NCBI GenBank assembly: GCA_013141385.1
Contig: JABFRB010000016.1
Span: 1 to 64,000, forward strand
From: Bacteroidales bacterium
Lineage (GTDB): Bacteria > Bacteroidota > Bacteroidia > Bacteroidales > Tenuifilaceae
DNA: 64,000 bases
Reading direction: 5' to 3'
Shown here: positions 52,515 through 61,749 of the stretch, one piece after another
How positions within the stretch are numbered: the first letter of the stretch is position 1
Layout: each line of letters opens with the position of its first letter
The notes under the pieces: model-generated
Database searches by the model: none
What the model saw: the letters and a program-made list of their open reading frames with translations, nothing else
What the model was told of the DNA's origin: nothing
Made by a program: the position numbers and the translations under genes

Positions 52515-53477
52515 CTATTTCTTTCTCTTCTCTTTTCCTTGACCTGGTTGTCCGCCCATTCCAATTATTTGATACCCAGTAAGATTTATAGATTTAGGGT
52601 TGGAAGGTTTGATATCTGTAACCACAAGATCCGATTGGGCTTTTGAACGTGAACTCCTAAAGTGCATCTCCATCATTGTTCCAAGTCCATAGCCAGTACC
52701 TCCTGAGGCAAGTGTTTGCATACCGCCCATGTGACCGTAAGCTGTTGAATAATCGAAAATAACATCGTTGGTTGCCCATATTTCACCTTTACCTTGGGTG
52801 TTTTCATAAACATACTCCTTACAACTATACCCTGCAATAGTTTTGGTACGCCCAGTTGCCTTATAGTTCATGTTCTCTGGATGGGTTTGAGTCTTACTTG
52901 TAGGCTTATTCTGTTGCGCTTCAATTGAAGAATCCTTTGCCATCTGCATAGCTATACCACTTTTTTCATTGTTCCCTTTATCACCAAGAATTAGCATTGC
53001 CCAGTTCTTGTAATCAAATATCATCAAACTATTTTGCTTTTTACCCGATTGTTTATCAACGCCTTCAAACTCCATTGCAAAACTCTTACTGTTCTTGTCA
53101 AAAAAATTAGTATAAAGTACTTTATCGGATTTTTTACCAAGGGAGTCTGTAGCTTGCATTTCCATACTCATACTAGAGGTGAAATTGTAAATCATTTCAT
53201 ACTTAACATTATTCAATCCCATCATTCCCATCATCTTTTGCTGCATAAAGCTATTTGCTGGATTCGAGTTTGATTGCTGCTGATTTTGTTGTTTGGGTTG
53301 TTGGGTGTGTAAGGTATCTTTCTTTTTTTGCTCAGTTTCATTTCCCTTTTTTGTCCCTTTGTTTAAAGCGTTTATTGCTTTATCTTTTAGAAAAGATCCA
53401 ATTTGAGCAGATGCTTGATTACTACCTATTAGCAATCCTGTAACAAGCATCAATACAATAATCCTTGCTTTCATCAT
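52515..53477 (-). CDS. Secreted DUF4412 protein
   Basis: A 320-residue protein with a signal peptide (cleavage near ASAQ, residue 25), a low-complexity Gln/Lys/Asn-rich linker (about 40-80), and a C-terminal DUF4412 beta domain with YNFTSSMSMEMQATDSLGK, IAGYSCKEYVYEN and EIWATNDVIFDYS. DUF4412 proteins resemble LolA-like lipoprotein-carrier folds, but function is not established. The protein is Met- and Gly-rich toward both ends (MMGMMG, GMGGQPGQG). Standalone gene with its own terminator. Confidence 0.8.
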   Translation of the reverse strand: MMKARIIVLMLVTGLLIGSNQASAQIGSFLKDKAINALNKGTKKGNETEQKKKDTLHTQQPKQQNQQQSNSNPANSFMQQKMMGMMGLNNVKYEMIYNFTSSMSMEMQATDSLGKKSDKVLYTNFFDKNSKSFAMEFEGVDKQSGKKQNSLMIFDYKNWAMLILGDKGNNEKSGIAMQMAKDSSIEAQQNKPTSKTQTHPENMNYKATGRTKTIAGYSCKEYVYENTQGKGEIWATNDVIFDYSTAYGHMGGMQTLASGGTGYGLGTMMEMHFRSSRSKAQSDLVVTDIKPSNPKSINLTGYQIIGMGGQPGQGKEKRKK

Positions 53478-53671
53478 CTTCTTATATTAGTTATAGTTAA
53501 ATGGTTGTTTTAGCCTGATAAATCAAAAGAGCAAGATACAAACTTTTTAATTTGCCATATACTATTTTATCAAAATATGAGTATCCCATTATTTCACAGA
53601 GAATAAGATATTGAAATCATATAAACATAATTCAGTAATTATCCTTTATTTTGCTAAATATTTAAACCCAA

Positions 53672-54904
53672 ATGGCAAAAGGTAAAGAATCTAAACCACA
53701 TATTGGAATTTACGGTAGACGTAATAATGGCAAGAGTTCGCTGATTAATATGCTTTCCGGGCAAAATGTTGCTATTGTTTCAGATTTTGCTGGAACTACA
53801 ACCGATCCAGTGAAGAAATCATTTGAGATTACAGGTTTTGGGCCTGTTATTCTAATTGATACTGCAGGAATAGATGATACTGGAGAGTTGGGTGCAAAGC
53901 GAGTTGAGAAGACCCTTGAATCGATAAATCATATCGATTTGGCAATACTGGTAATCTCAGCTAATATATGGGGCGAGTTCGAGGAGATGCTGGTTGCAGA
54001 GTTTAATAAAACCGATACCCCATTTATTCTTGTTCATAGCAAATCGGATATCGAACCAATAAGTAGTAGCCTTAAGGATAAATTACTTCAAAAATATCAT
54101 GGGGGTAGGATAATTGAAACAAATATTAAGGATAGGTTGTGTATTGAGGTTCTGGTTTCTGCAATACAAGAGGCAATTCCAGAATCGTCCTACAAAAACC
54201 CAACGTTACTGGGCGATTTAATATCCTATGGGGATATTGTTTTGCTCATTACACCCATAGATGTTGAGGCTCCTGCTGGCAGGCTTATTCTTCCTCAAGT
54301 TCAGGCTATACGTGATGTCCTCGATAATGATGCTGTTGCAATTGTACTGAAGGAGCGTGAGGTAGATGCATTCCTTCGGAAAACAATGATAAAGCCAGCT
54401 TTAGCGGTCACTGACAGCCAGATATTTGTTAAGGCGGATGCTTCAATTCCCAAAGATATACCACTTACCAGTTTTAGCATCCTACTTGCAAGGTTTAAGG
54501 GCGATTTTGAGAATTATATCAAGGGAACTCCAAAAATTTCGGAGTTGAAGGATGGTGATAGAATACTACTCCTTGAAAGTTGCACCCACCACGTTTCTTG
54601 CGATGATATTGGACGAGTTAAAATACCTCGATGGATTAGCAATTTTACTGGTAAGAAGTTAGAGTATGAGGTTGTTGCTGGGTTGGATAAACTTCCTCGC
54701 GATATTAGAGAGTATGCGCTAGTAGTTCAGTGTGGAGGGTGCATGATTACCCGTAAGCAGATTTTTAATAGGCTTCGACATGCTACAGATGCGGGTGTTC
54801 CTGTTACAAATTATGGAATGGCAATTGCCTATGTTCAGGGTATATATCAACGTGCAATATCCCCATTTATCTCAGCGAATGCAAGTAAAAACAGCTATTT
54901 GTAG
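53672..54904 (+). CDS. hydF: [FeFe]-hydrogenase maturation GTPase HydF
   Basis: Scaffold on which the di-iron subcluster of [FeFe]-hydrogenase is assembled before transfer to HydA. The 410-residue protein has an Era-like GTPase (GIYGRRNNGKSSLINMLSG, FAGTTTDPV, DTAGIDDTGELG, VHSKSD), a dimerisation domain, and a C-terminal cluster-binding domain with CTHHVSCDDIGRVKIPRW and VVQCGGCMIT, giving the H-x(n)-CxxC ligands. HydE, HydG and the hydrogenase itself are outside the window. This gene is the best sign that the organism makes an [FeFe]-hydrogenase and lives anaerobically. Confidence 0.94.
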   Translation: MAKGKESKPHIGIYGRRNNGKSSLINMLSGQNVAIVSDFAGTTTDPVKKSFEITGFGPVILIDTAGIDDTGELGAKRVEKTLESINHIDLAILVISANIWGEFEEMLVAEFNKTDTPFILVHSKSDIEPISSSLKDKLLQKYHGGRIIETNIKDRLCIEVLVSAIQEAIPESSYKNPTLLGDLISYGDIVLLITPIDVEAPAGRLILPQVQAIRDVLDNDAVAIVLKEREVDAFLRKTMIKPALAVTDSQIFVKADASIPKDIPLTSFSILLARFKGDFENYIKGTPKISELKDGDRILLLESCTHHVSCDDIGRVKIPRWISNFTGKKLEYEVVAGLDKLPRDIREYALVVQCGGCMITRKQIFNRLRHATDAGVPVTNYGMAIAYVQGIYQRAISPFISANASKNSYL

Positions 54905-54907
54905 ATT

Positions 54908-56620
54908 TTACTCAATCCTAAATTTGATTGTCTTTTCGGAGCTATTACCTAAAATGTCAATACTCTTTATTAGCAAAGTATAGGTTGTATTGGGTTTAAA
55001 CTTTTCAATAGGAGAGTTATACCTTACCTCATTAGTATTGTTGAGTGAATAAGTCAACCTTTCAACCCCCGAAATGTTATCGGTTGCCGCCAAATATAGT
55101 TTTAATCCCTTTGAGAAAACGGGGATCTCCTCACCATTTTCCTTTATCCAACCTGTTGGTTCAAGGCTATAGTGATGGTAAATTATTGGTGCTTTATTAT
55201 CGACCCCAAAAGTGAATGAGATAAGGTTTACATTGTCAACATTATCATACGCCGTACATAGAATATTTTGTATGCCTAGAGTATCAATTGTAAATGGTTT
55301 CGTGTATAACTGTTCATCCCTGCCCTTTATCTTATAGTTTACCTTATTTAGACCGGCTCCAATATCATTAGTTCTTATCGTAATTTTTACCTTTGGACCA
55401 ATCCAAATAGTATCCTTTAAAGAAATCTTAGGATCACTAAAACTGTAATATATCTGAGGACCAGTAATATCAACTGTGGGCATTGTAAATACCTCGGATT
55501 GGGAATCGGAAACGCTTTTATTCCCAACATTATCAACAGCGTATGATTTAAGGCTAACTGTACCCATAATATCAGAAAGATAAACAGGCTTATCATATTG
55601 CCTAAACTCACTACCATTCAATGAGTAATTAATCTCTTTTACACCGGCTTTATTGTCCACAGCAGCAATCCTCAGCTGACTTCGACCAGATGAATACTCC
55701 TTCCCTGCAAGGATATATGTATTCCCTGCCACCTCTTCAAAAACCATAGGTGGTGTTTTATCAACATAAAAAACGAATGATTTTATGGGCTCAGCATTAT
55801 CAACCTCATCTACTGAATACCAATTAATTGTATGCTCCCCTTCGCTTAAGGGTGATGTTTTGATCGGTTTTACATAAGGAGTCATTTTACTAGAGTCAAT
55901 ACTGAAAAATGTTTGTTTCACTTCATTTGCATCTACTGATGAAATGGCTAGGTTTGAACGCCCCGAAACAATGTTCTCGAATATATCACCATTCATATCA
56001 AGTCGCGATAATGGCGGCGTATTGTCTACAACTATATTATGGGCAGTTATTTCCTCCCTATTCCCAACATTATCAATTGAGAATACAGAAAATTTATAGT
56101 TCCCTTCGTTTTTTAGCGAAATAGGTTCTATATACTTGATATTCGCCCCATCATTAATGGAATAGAAAATTTCTTTAAGTCCAGCATCAGGGTCTGTTGC
56201 GTTTAGTTCAATGATACACTGACCCGATAGGTAAGTTGTATTATCTCTTTGAAGGTCTTTACCTGATTCGTATTTAATTGAAGTTTTCGGAGGAAGAGCA
56301 TCAGCAAAAAGATCAAGGCTAACTTTACGACCTAAAAATAGATTAAGGTGTGTGAGCTGCTTTAATCCGTGTCCACTCCAATGCAATGGCTGGTTGCCAT
56401 TATCTCCCTTCAATCTAAAGCCTTTATCCCCCTCGGGTGTAATACCAACATATAGATAAACATGTGAGCCAGTTGCAACAAATAGTTTTCCGGTTGAATC
56501 TTTATAAAAAGATGGTATAGAATCGGTTTGTGCAATTAGGTTTATACTAATGAAGCAAAGAATGATAGTTGAAGAAAACTTCAGCATTAAAATTCTGAGT
56601 GATTTATTTTTAGCAAACAT
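54908..56620 (-). CDS. Secreted OmpL47-type repeat protein
   Basis: A 570-residue protein with a signal peptide (residues 10-30, ending LIAQ) and four to five Ig-like repeats of the OmpL47 type, each carrying a YSINDG/FSIDSSK/YSLNGSE plus 'y-dNvGN' core (FSVFSIDNVGNREE, LKSYAVDNVGNKSV, YSFSD, TYSLNNTNE). Such repeats form stacked beta domains on the cell surface or periplasm. It is the last gene of a four-gene operon and starts nine bases after the OmpA-like gene, whose N-terminal half shares the same opening (VDSLGQVYIQ versus KDSTGKLFVA). Confidence 0.82.
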   Translation of the reverse strand: MFAKNKSLRILMLKFSSTIILCFISINLIAQTDSIPSFYKDSTGKLFVATGSHVYLYVGITPEGDKGFRLKGDNGNQPLHWSGHGLKQLTHLNLFLGRKVSLDLFADALPPKTSIKYESGKDLQRDNTTYLSGQCIIELNATDPDAGLKEIFYSINDGANIKYIEPISLKNEGNYKFSVFSIDNVGNREEITAHNIVVDNTPPLSRLDMNGDIFENIVSGRSNLAISSVDANEVKQTFFSIDSSKMTPYVKPIKTSPLSEGEHTINWYSVDEVDNAEPIKSFVFYVDKTPPMVFEEVAGNTYILAGKEYSSGRSQLRIAAVDNKAGVKEINYSLNGSEFRQYDKPVYLSDIMGTVSLKSYAVDNVGNKSVSDSQSEVFTMPTVDITGPQIYYSFSDPKISLKDTIWIGPKVKITIRTNDIGAGLNKVNYKIKGRDEQLYTKPFTIDTLGIQNILCTAYDNVDNVNLISFTFGVDNKAPIIYHHYSLEPTGWIKENGEEIPVFSKGLKLYLAATDNISGVERLTYSLNNTNEVRYNSPIEKFKPNTTYTLLIKSIDILGNSSEKTIKFRIE

Positions 56621-56629
56621 AATTGGAAT

Positions 56630-57562
56630 CTATTTTATCGGAAGAATTTTAAATTCAACTCTTCGGTTTTCCTGATGCTTCTCTTCGGAACATGTTATAC
56701 CCTTAATACATTCGTTAATGGGGTTTGTATCCCCAAAGCCTTTAGATGTTAATCGATTTTTATTTATGCCTTTATATATAAGATAGTTAGCGACAGCCTC
56801 TGCGCGTTTTTCGGAAAGAATTAGGTTATATGCTGCATCTCCTCTACAATCGGTATGGGCACGGAGTTCAATTTTTATGCGAGGAAATTCCGTTAGCACC
56901 TGTGCTAAATCGTTGAGCTCATTTTTGCTTTCAGGTCGTAGACGTGAACTGTTTGTATCGTAGTATATATTAGCAAGTTTAACAACTGAGTTTATTGAAG
57001 TTAATGCTCTGAATTGAAGAGTGTCACTGATATTCCCAACGTTATCAATTGCGAATACTTTTACATGATAATCAGCCCCATTACCGAATAAAATTGTATT
57101 TGTGTTTACGAAATCGGAACCATCTAACGAAACATATATGCTTTTAACCCCAGAAAGGTTATCCTTTGCAATAACCTCTGCTTTTGAACCCTCCTCAATA
57201 ATATATTTTTTAGGGGAATTCATATAAAGACCTTCCTTGAAATGGATTGATATTTTAGGAGCGATACCATCGGCAAGGATTTTGAAACTAACCATTTTAT
57301 TAGTTTCAGCATCTAGGGTTTTGATATAGTGAATACCATTGCCATCAAAGTACATTGGGTTGGATTTTGGATCCTTACTTGTGATTAGAGCTCTCGATTC
57401 CTTCTTACCATTGGGTGCAAGGAAAAAGTATGCCGGCATATTTGCTTGAATATATACTTGCCCTAAACTATCAACATAAATACCCTCTACGTTTTGCTGC
57501 CCTAAGGCAAACTCAGATATAACAGTCAGCAGTATTATTTGTAATGTAATTCTTTTAATCAT
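56630..57562 (-). CDS. OmpA-family peptidoglycan-associated protein
   Basis: A 310-residue protein with a signal peptide (cleavage near residue 21), an N-terminal half with one OmpL47-like repeat (VSLDGSDFVN, VFAIDNVGN), and an OmpA C-terminal domain (about 195-308) with IYYDTNSSRLRPESKNELND, IELRAHTDCRGDAAYNLILS and SEKRAEAVANYL, which binds diaminopimelate in peptidoglycan. Asp and Arg ligands (HTD and R in the LSEKRA segment) are present. It starts three bases after the phosphatase gene ends, so it is coexpressed and may anchor the operon's surface protein to the wall. Confidence 0.88.
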   Translation of the reverse strand: MIKRITLQIILLTVISEFALGQQNVEGIYVDSLGQVYIQANMPAYFFLAPNGKKESRALITSKDPKSNPMYFDGNGIHYIKTLDAETNKMVSFKILADGIAPKISIHFKEGLYMNSPKKYIIEEGSKAEVIAKDNLSGVKSIYVSLDGSDFVNTNTILFGNGADYHVKVFAIDNVGNISDTLQFRALTSINSVVKLANIYYDTNSSRLRPESKNELNDLAQVLTEFPRIKIELRAHTDCRGDAAYNLILSEKRAEAVANYLIYKGINKNRLTSKGFGDTNPINECIKGITCSEEKHQENRRVEFKILPIK

Positions 57563-57565
57563 AAA

Positions 57566-59491
57566 TTACGAAAATTCAATAGGTTTATCACCAAGTTTAA
57601 AACCAATAACGATAATATCATCAAGTTGCTTGCTATTTTCACCCATCCAATCTAATATTCTTTGATTAAGTATTTCTCGTTGCTCTGCCATTGGCAGTTT
57701 ATGAATCTCAAGCAGTAAATCTTTAAATTGACGAGATGAGAATTTGCATTCGTTATTACCTCCAAACTGATCAGCATAACCATCAGAAAAAATATAAAAG
57801 TATGTAGGAGAAGTAATATCAATTGAGTGCATTGTGAACTCCCGTTGGTTTTCCTTTTGAAGTCCACCAATTGGAACAGGATCACCCTTAATCTGAATTA
57901 GCTCCCCGTCAGTAATATAGTAAAGGGGGTTTTTAGCTCCTGCGAATTCTAATCGTTTCCCATTATCCTTTATCACGCAAATGGAAATATCCATGCCATC
58001 TCGATTGTCACTATGATTTTGTTTTAGGAGATATCTAATAGATCTATGCAGTTCATTAAGGATTTCATTTGGTTTAATAACCCCACTGCGCGAAATGGTT
58101 TCTAATAGGTTAAATCCAATCATCGACATAAAAGCACCTGGCACTCCATGACCTGTGCAATCAGCGGCTGTGATAATAAAACCACTCTCATTCTGGGGAA
58201 TATTGCTCAACCGTATATGATGTCGGTGTGATTTTTCATTAGTTTCGCCTTTACCTGAATAACCCGTAAACCAATAAAAATCACCGCTTACAATATCACG
58301 TGGCCTGAAGAGGACAAATGAATCGGGAAGTATGCCATGTAATCTATCCTCCGTAGGTAGAAGTGCTTCCTGGATCTGCTTTGCATAGTTGATACTACTC
58401 GTAATATCTTTGTTTTGTTTCTCAATTTGAACAACCGCTTTTATTAGATCAAAACCCTGTTGTTCAATCATATCCCTTTGCTCTAAAATTTCTTTATTTT
58501 GCGTTTCAAGAAGAATATTTGCCTTCTTTTTTTGGTTTAATGCATATATCACAATACCAGTAAAGGCAAGTACACCAAAAATTATAACAATGAAAATATT
58601 TCTAATAAGTTTTTGGTTTTTGATAACTACATTTTGTAACTCCCTCTCCTTACTAACCATATCCAACTGTATTTTTTGGAAATTAGAAATTTTCTCGGTT
58701 TTTTGAAGATTTTTCTTGGTTTCATCCAATCTCTCCTTGTTCTCTTCGAGTGCAATTTGGGTTTGTTGCTTTTGGGACTCTGCTACTTGAACTTTGCTTT
58801 TAGCTTCGTCCACAATTTGCTTAGTTTCAATCTCCTTTTTCTGAATTTCCTCCTTCTGAATTTTTTTAGTTATTGCTGAGTACAATGCAAAATACTCTGA
58901 AGATTTTTGGGTATTTCCTAATTTTTCATAGTCTTCAGCCAATAAAGAATAAATATTCTTCAGCAACCTAGCATCATTAAGCTCACGAGCAATAATAACT
59001 GCTTCTTCCAGCGTTTTGATGGCTTTTTCATATTTGCCACTTAGAGAATGTGTGTTTGCTATGTTAATAATAGAAGAAACTATTTCTGGTTTTTTATTAA
59101 TATTTCTACATTCAACCAGGCATTTTTCAAAGTAAACAAGGGCATTCGGATAATCACCTAAATCAGTATAGGCCATACCGATGTTATTATAGGTGTTTTT
59201 AATGGCATTCCGATTGCCAATTTTTTCATACATGCTAATAACGTTCAAAAAATTAGCAATGGCTTCCTTTTGAACACCATTTGTCCAATAGGTTGTTGCA
59301 ACGTTATTATAAAAGTATCCGGCCTGATTATAGTCACCACTTAATTCCATTGACTTGGCCTTTGCCAAATTCTCGCCAATCTCTTTTTGAAGGGTTTCGG
59401 AAAGTTGCTGTTGCGACATTAAGTAATTTGGCTGTACAACCGAGATAAATCCCGAGAATATTATGACTCCTATTAATTTAATGTACATCAA
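57566..59491 (-). CDS. TPR - membrane - SpoIIE-type (PP2C) serine phosphatase
   Basis: A 641-residue membrane phosphatase. After a signal or anchor, TPR repeats cover about 35-205 (AGYFYNNVATTYWTNG, KNTYNNIGMAYTDLGDYPNA), then a long coiled coil, a transmembrane helix (IFIVIIFGVLAFTGIVIYAL, about 297-316), another coiled coil, and a SpoIIE domain (about 390-635) with DFYWF, TAADCTGHGVPGAFMSMIG, GMDISICVI and FSDGYADQFGG, carrying the metal-binding aspartates. TPRs face the periplasm and the phosphatase the cytoplasm. The upstream gene encodes a SiaC-like protein, the known substrate type of the PP2C enzyme SiaA. Eleven bases separate the two genes. Confidence 0.9.
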   Translation of the reverse strand: MMYIKLIGVIIFSGFISVVQPNYLMSQQQLSETLQKEIGENLAKAKSMELSGDYNQAGYFYNNVATTYWTNGVQKEAIANFLNVISMYEKIGNRNAIKNTYNNIGMAYTDLGDYPNALVYFEKCLVECRNINKKPEIVSSIINIANTHSLSGKYEKAIKTLEEAVIIARELNDARLLKNIYSLLAEDYEKLGNTQKSSEYFALYSAITKKIQKEEIQKKEIETKQIVDEAKSKVQVAESQKQQTQIALEENKERLDETKKNLQKTEKISNFQKIQLDMVSKERELQNVVIKNQKLIRNIFIVIIFGVLAFTGIVIYALNQKKKANILLETQNKEILEQRDMIEQQGFDLIKAVVQIEKQNKDITSSINYAKQIQEALLPTEDRLHGILPDSFVLFRPRDIVSGDFYWFTGYSGKGETNEKSHRHHIRLSNIPQNESGFIITAADCTGHGVPGAFMSMIGFNLLETISRSGVIKPNEILNELHRSIRYLLKQNHSDNRDGMDISICVIKDNGKRLEFAGAKNPLYYITDGELIQIKGDPVPIGGLQKENQREFTMHSIDITSPTYFYIFSDGYADQFGGNNECKFSSRQFKDLLLEIHKLPMAEQREILNQRILDWMGENSKQLDDIIVIGFKLGDKPIEFS

Positions 59492-59502
59492 AGTATAATA
59501 TA

Positions 59503-59880
59503 TTATTGTTCTTTTTCAAGAGTAATGGGAATGCTTGTCATTCTTCGAAATTCTTCACCCTCTTCCAGCATGTCATCGTCTTCTGCTTTATAAAACCATT
59601 TTATTTCAACCACATAACCTTTAATCGGTAACTGTTCGAGGGCAGTTAATATTTCAACAATATTCTTTGCGGATGATGAATTTAAGTACTCAAGTCTAAA
59701 GTTAATAATAGTTTTTTGTTGAGGATTAGTAATATATTCTTTCACTAATTTCTGAAGTGGACTATAACAAACTATAGCATTTTCGGGGAGGGATTTCCCA
59801 GTTATTTCAATAATCCCCATATCGCCATCGAATAGTAAAGACGGAGAATCAATTGTTGCTTCAATAAAAAGTTTTTCCAT
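59503..59880 (-). CDS. SiaC-family regulatory phosphoprotein (DUF1987)
   Basis: A 125-residue protein of the SiaC/DUF1987 family with IEATIDSPSLLFDGDMGIIE, GKSLPENAIVCYSPLQKLVK and NFRLEYLNSSSAKNIVEILT; the Ser/Thr in the NSSSAK loop corresponds to the phosphorylation site region. In Pseudomonas aeruginosa SiaC is dephosphorylated by the PP2C phosphatase SiaA and phosphorylated by kinase SiaB to control a diguanylate cyclase. Here it is the first gene of an operon whose second gene is a SpoIIE/PP2C phosphatase; no SiaB or SiaD relative is present in the window. A good promoter lies upstream. Confidence 0.88.
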   Translation of the reverse strand: MEKLFIEATIDSPSLLFDGDMGIIEITGKSLPENAIVCYSPLQKLVKEYITNPQQKTIINFRLEYLNSSSAKNIVEILTALEQLPIKGYVVEIKWFYKAEDDDMLEEGEEFRRMTSIPITLEKEQ

Positions 59881-59925
59881 TTAGAATAAAATTTGTTGAT
59901 AAAAATACAACCAACATATTTAATA

Positions 59926-59955
59926 CAAAATTAAACGATCAAATATGTGAACCAA
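59926..59955 (-). promoter_or_regulatory. Promoter of the SiaC/phosphatase operon
   Basis: On the minus strand TTG (59955-59953), 19-base spacer, TAATTTTG (59933-59926): an exact Bacteroidota -33/-7 pair, about 45 bases before the siaC-like ATG. Confidence 0.6.
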
Positions 59956-60082
59956 TGAAAATATGTGTTTATATAAATGATTTTAATCAATATCAATCGT
60001 GTTAACTATATTATCATCTTGAAAACCAATGTTAGCAATTTATAATCGTTCTTTAATATTAATAAATCTAAACCTTAAAACA

Positions 60083-60104
60083 AAATATGTTTCTTAACAT
60101 ATTT
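60083..60104. repeat. Palindrome in the upstream gap
   Basis: aaatatgtt-tctt-aacatattt, a perfect 9-bp stem, in the 398-base gap between the divergent siaC-like and cDPG-synthetase-like genes. Could be an operator; no further evidence. The gap is otherwise AT-rich with no gene. Confidence 0.35.
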
Positions 60105-60220
60105 CATTTGGTTTATCATATATACCTATTTATCAAGACTATAATTAAAATAAAAATGCAATTATAGAATTTAGATATTCAAATTTCAAATTTCAAACCC
60201 TTTTGTGAAACTTAAACTTC

Positions 60221-60274
60221 TAAATTTGTCGAGCAATTTTTTGAACAATCAATTGAAAACTAAATAATAGGAGG
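60221..60274 (+). promoter_or_regulatory. Promoter and strong Shine-Dalgarno of the next gene
   Basis: TAAATTTG (60221-60228) fits the -7 consensus with a TTG 15 bases upstream (60203-60205). AGGAGG at 60269-60274 stands four bases before the ATG at 60279, unusual for this phylum and consistent with high expression. Confidence 0.55.
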
Positions 60275-60278
60275 TTCC

Positions 60279-61622
60279 ATGACAAAACGTAATGTAATTA
60301 TCATTGGTGCAGCCGGAAGAGATTTTCACAATTTTAACACTTTCTTCCGCGATAACGAAAGTTATAATGTTGTTGCTTTCACAGCGGCTCAAATTCCAGA
60401 CATTGATGGCCGTAAATATCCAGCCGAATTAGCAGGAAAATTATATCCAGCAGGTATTCCAATCTTCGCTGAAGAAGAATTGGTTAAACTGATTAAAGAT
60501 TTAAAGGTTAATGACTGTGTATTCTCATATAGCGATGTTCCTTACAATCGCGTAATGAATATTAGTTCAATTGTTAACGCAGCAGGTGCAAACTTTATGC
60601 TACTTGGACCAGCTGAAACTATGGTTAAGAGCACCAAACCTGTTATTGCTGTTGTTGCTACCCGCACAGGTTGTGGTAAATCACAAACATCTCGTAAAGT
60701 TGTTGAGCATTTAATGGCTCAAGGTTTAAAGGTGGTTGCAGTTCGTCACCCAATGCCTTACGGCGACCTTGTTGCTCAAAAAGTTCAACGTTTTGCAACT
60801 GTTGAAGATTTGAAAAAACACAAATGTACTGTTGAGGAGATGGAAGAGTACGAACCACACGTAGTACGTGGTAACGTTATCTATGCTGGTGTTGATTATG
60901 AAGCAATTCTTCGCGCTGCAGAGAAAGATCCTAACGGTTGCGATGTTATCCTTTGGGATGGCGGTAACAACGACTTCGCTTTCTACAAACCAGATTTAAC
61001 TATCACTGTTGCTGACCCACACAGACCAGGTGCTGAAGTTAGCTACTATCCAGGTGAGGTTAATATTCGTTTAGCTGATGTAATCGTTATTAACAAAATG
61101 GATTCTGCATCTCCAGAAGGAATTCAAATTGTTCGTGATAACATTCGCAAAACCAATCCAAAAGCCATCGTTGTTGACGGTGCTTCTCCAATCAAAGTTG
61201 ACGATCCTAGTTTAATCGAAGGTAAGCGTTGCTTAATCGTTGAAGATGGTCCAACCCTCACCCATGGTGAAATGAAGATTGGTGCTGGTACAATTGCAGC
61301 TCGCAAATTTGGTGCATCAGAGGAAATTGATGCTCGTCCATATTTAGTTGGTAAACTAAAAGAGACCTATGCAATTTATCCTAATATTGGTAATATTTTA
61401 CCAGCTATGGGTTATGGTGAGCAACAACTTCACGATCTTGAAGCTACAATTAACAAGGTTGATTGCGATACAGTTATTATTGGTACTCCAATTGATCTAA
61501 ACCGTATTATCAAGATTAAAAAACCTAACACTCGTGTTTACTATGATCTAGCCGAAATCGGATTACCAGATCTAAAGGGTGTTCTTGAGGGTTTTGTTAA
61601 AAAACACAATCTTAAGAAGTAA
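60279..61622 (+). CDS. Cyclic 2,3-diphosphoglycerate synthetase-like GTPase
   Basis: A 447-residue cytoplasmic P-loop protein. The N-terminal Rossmann-like part (VIIIGAAGRDFHNFNTFFRD, FSYSDVPYNRVMN) is followed by a nucleotide-binding domain with ATRTGCGKSQTSRKV (P-loop, about 127-141), ILWDGGNNDFAFYKPDL and VIVINKMD. This is the family of archaeal cyclic-2,3-diphosphoglycerate synthetase, which makes a thermoprotectant in methanogens; bacterial members are of unproven function. Codon choice is regular (frequent GTT, GCT, CGT) and a full Shine-Dalgarno is present, suggesting strong expression. A terminator follows. Confidence 0.85.
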   Translation: MTKRNVIIIGAAGRDFHNFNTFFRDNESYNVVAFTAAQIPDIDGRKYPAELAGKLYPAGIPIFAEEELVKLIKDLKVNDCVFSYSDVPYNRVMNISSIVNAAGANFMLLGPAETMVKSTKPVIAVVATRTGCGKSQTSRKVVEHLMAQGLKVVAVRHPMPYGDLVAQKVQRFATVEDLKKHKCTVEEMEEYEPHVVRGNVIYAGVDYEAILRAAEKDPNGCDVILWDGGNNDFAFYKPDLTITVADPHRPGAEVSYYPGEVNIRLADVIVINKMDSASPEGIQIVRDNIRKTNPKAIVVDGASPIKVDDPSLIEGKRCLIVEDGPTLTHGEMKIGAGTIAARKFGASEEIDARPYLVGKLKETYAIYPNIGNILPAMGYGEQQLHDLEATINKVDCDTVIIGTPIDLNRIIKIKKPNTRVYYDLAEIGLPDLKGVLEGFVKKHNLKK

Positions 61623-61646
61623 TTATTCAATATTACGAAATCAAAG

Positions 61647-61674
61647 ACTGCTCCAGCAATGGGGCAGTTTTTTG
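61647..61674 (+). terminator. Rho-independent terminator
   Basis: actgctcc (61647-61654) with ggggcagt (61661-61668), one G-U pair, then TTTTTT. Confidence 0.7.
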
Positions 61675-61727
61675 TTTATAAAAAACGACTCATTAAATTG
61701 ACTATTTCCCAATGGTATAATTATTGC

Positions 61728-61735
61728 TATTTTTG
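61728..61735 (+). promoter_or_regulatory. -7 element (TATTTTTG)
   Basis: Matches TAnnTTTG, 14 bases before the ATG at 61750; the nearest TTG lies 27 bases upstream, beyond the usual spacing. Confidence 0.4.
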
Positions 61736-61749
61736 CCTCTGATTATTAC

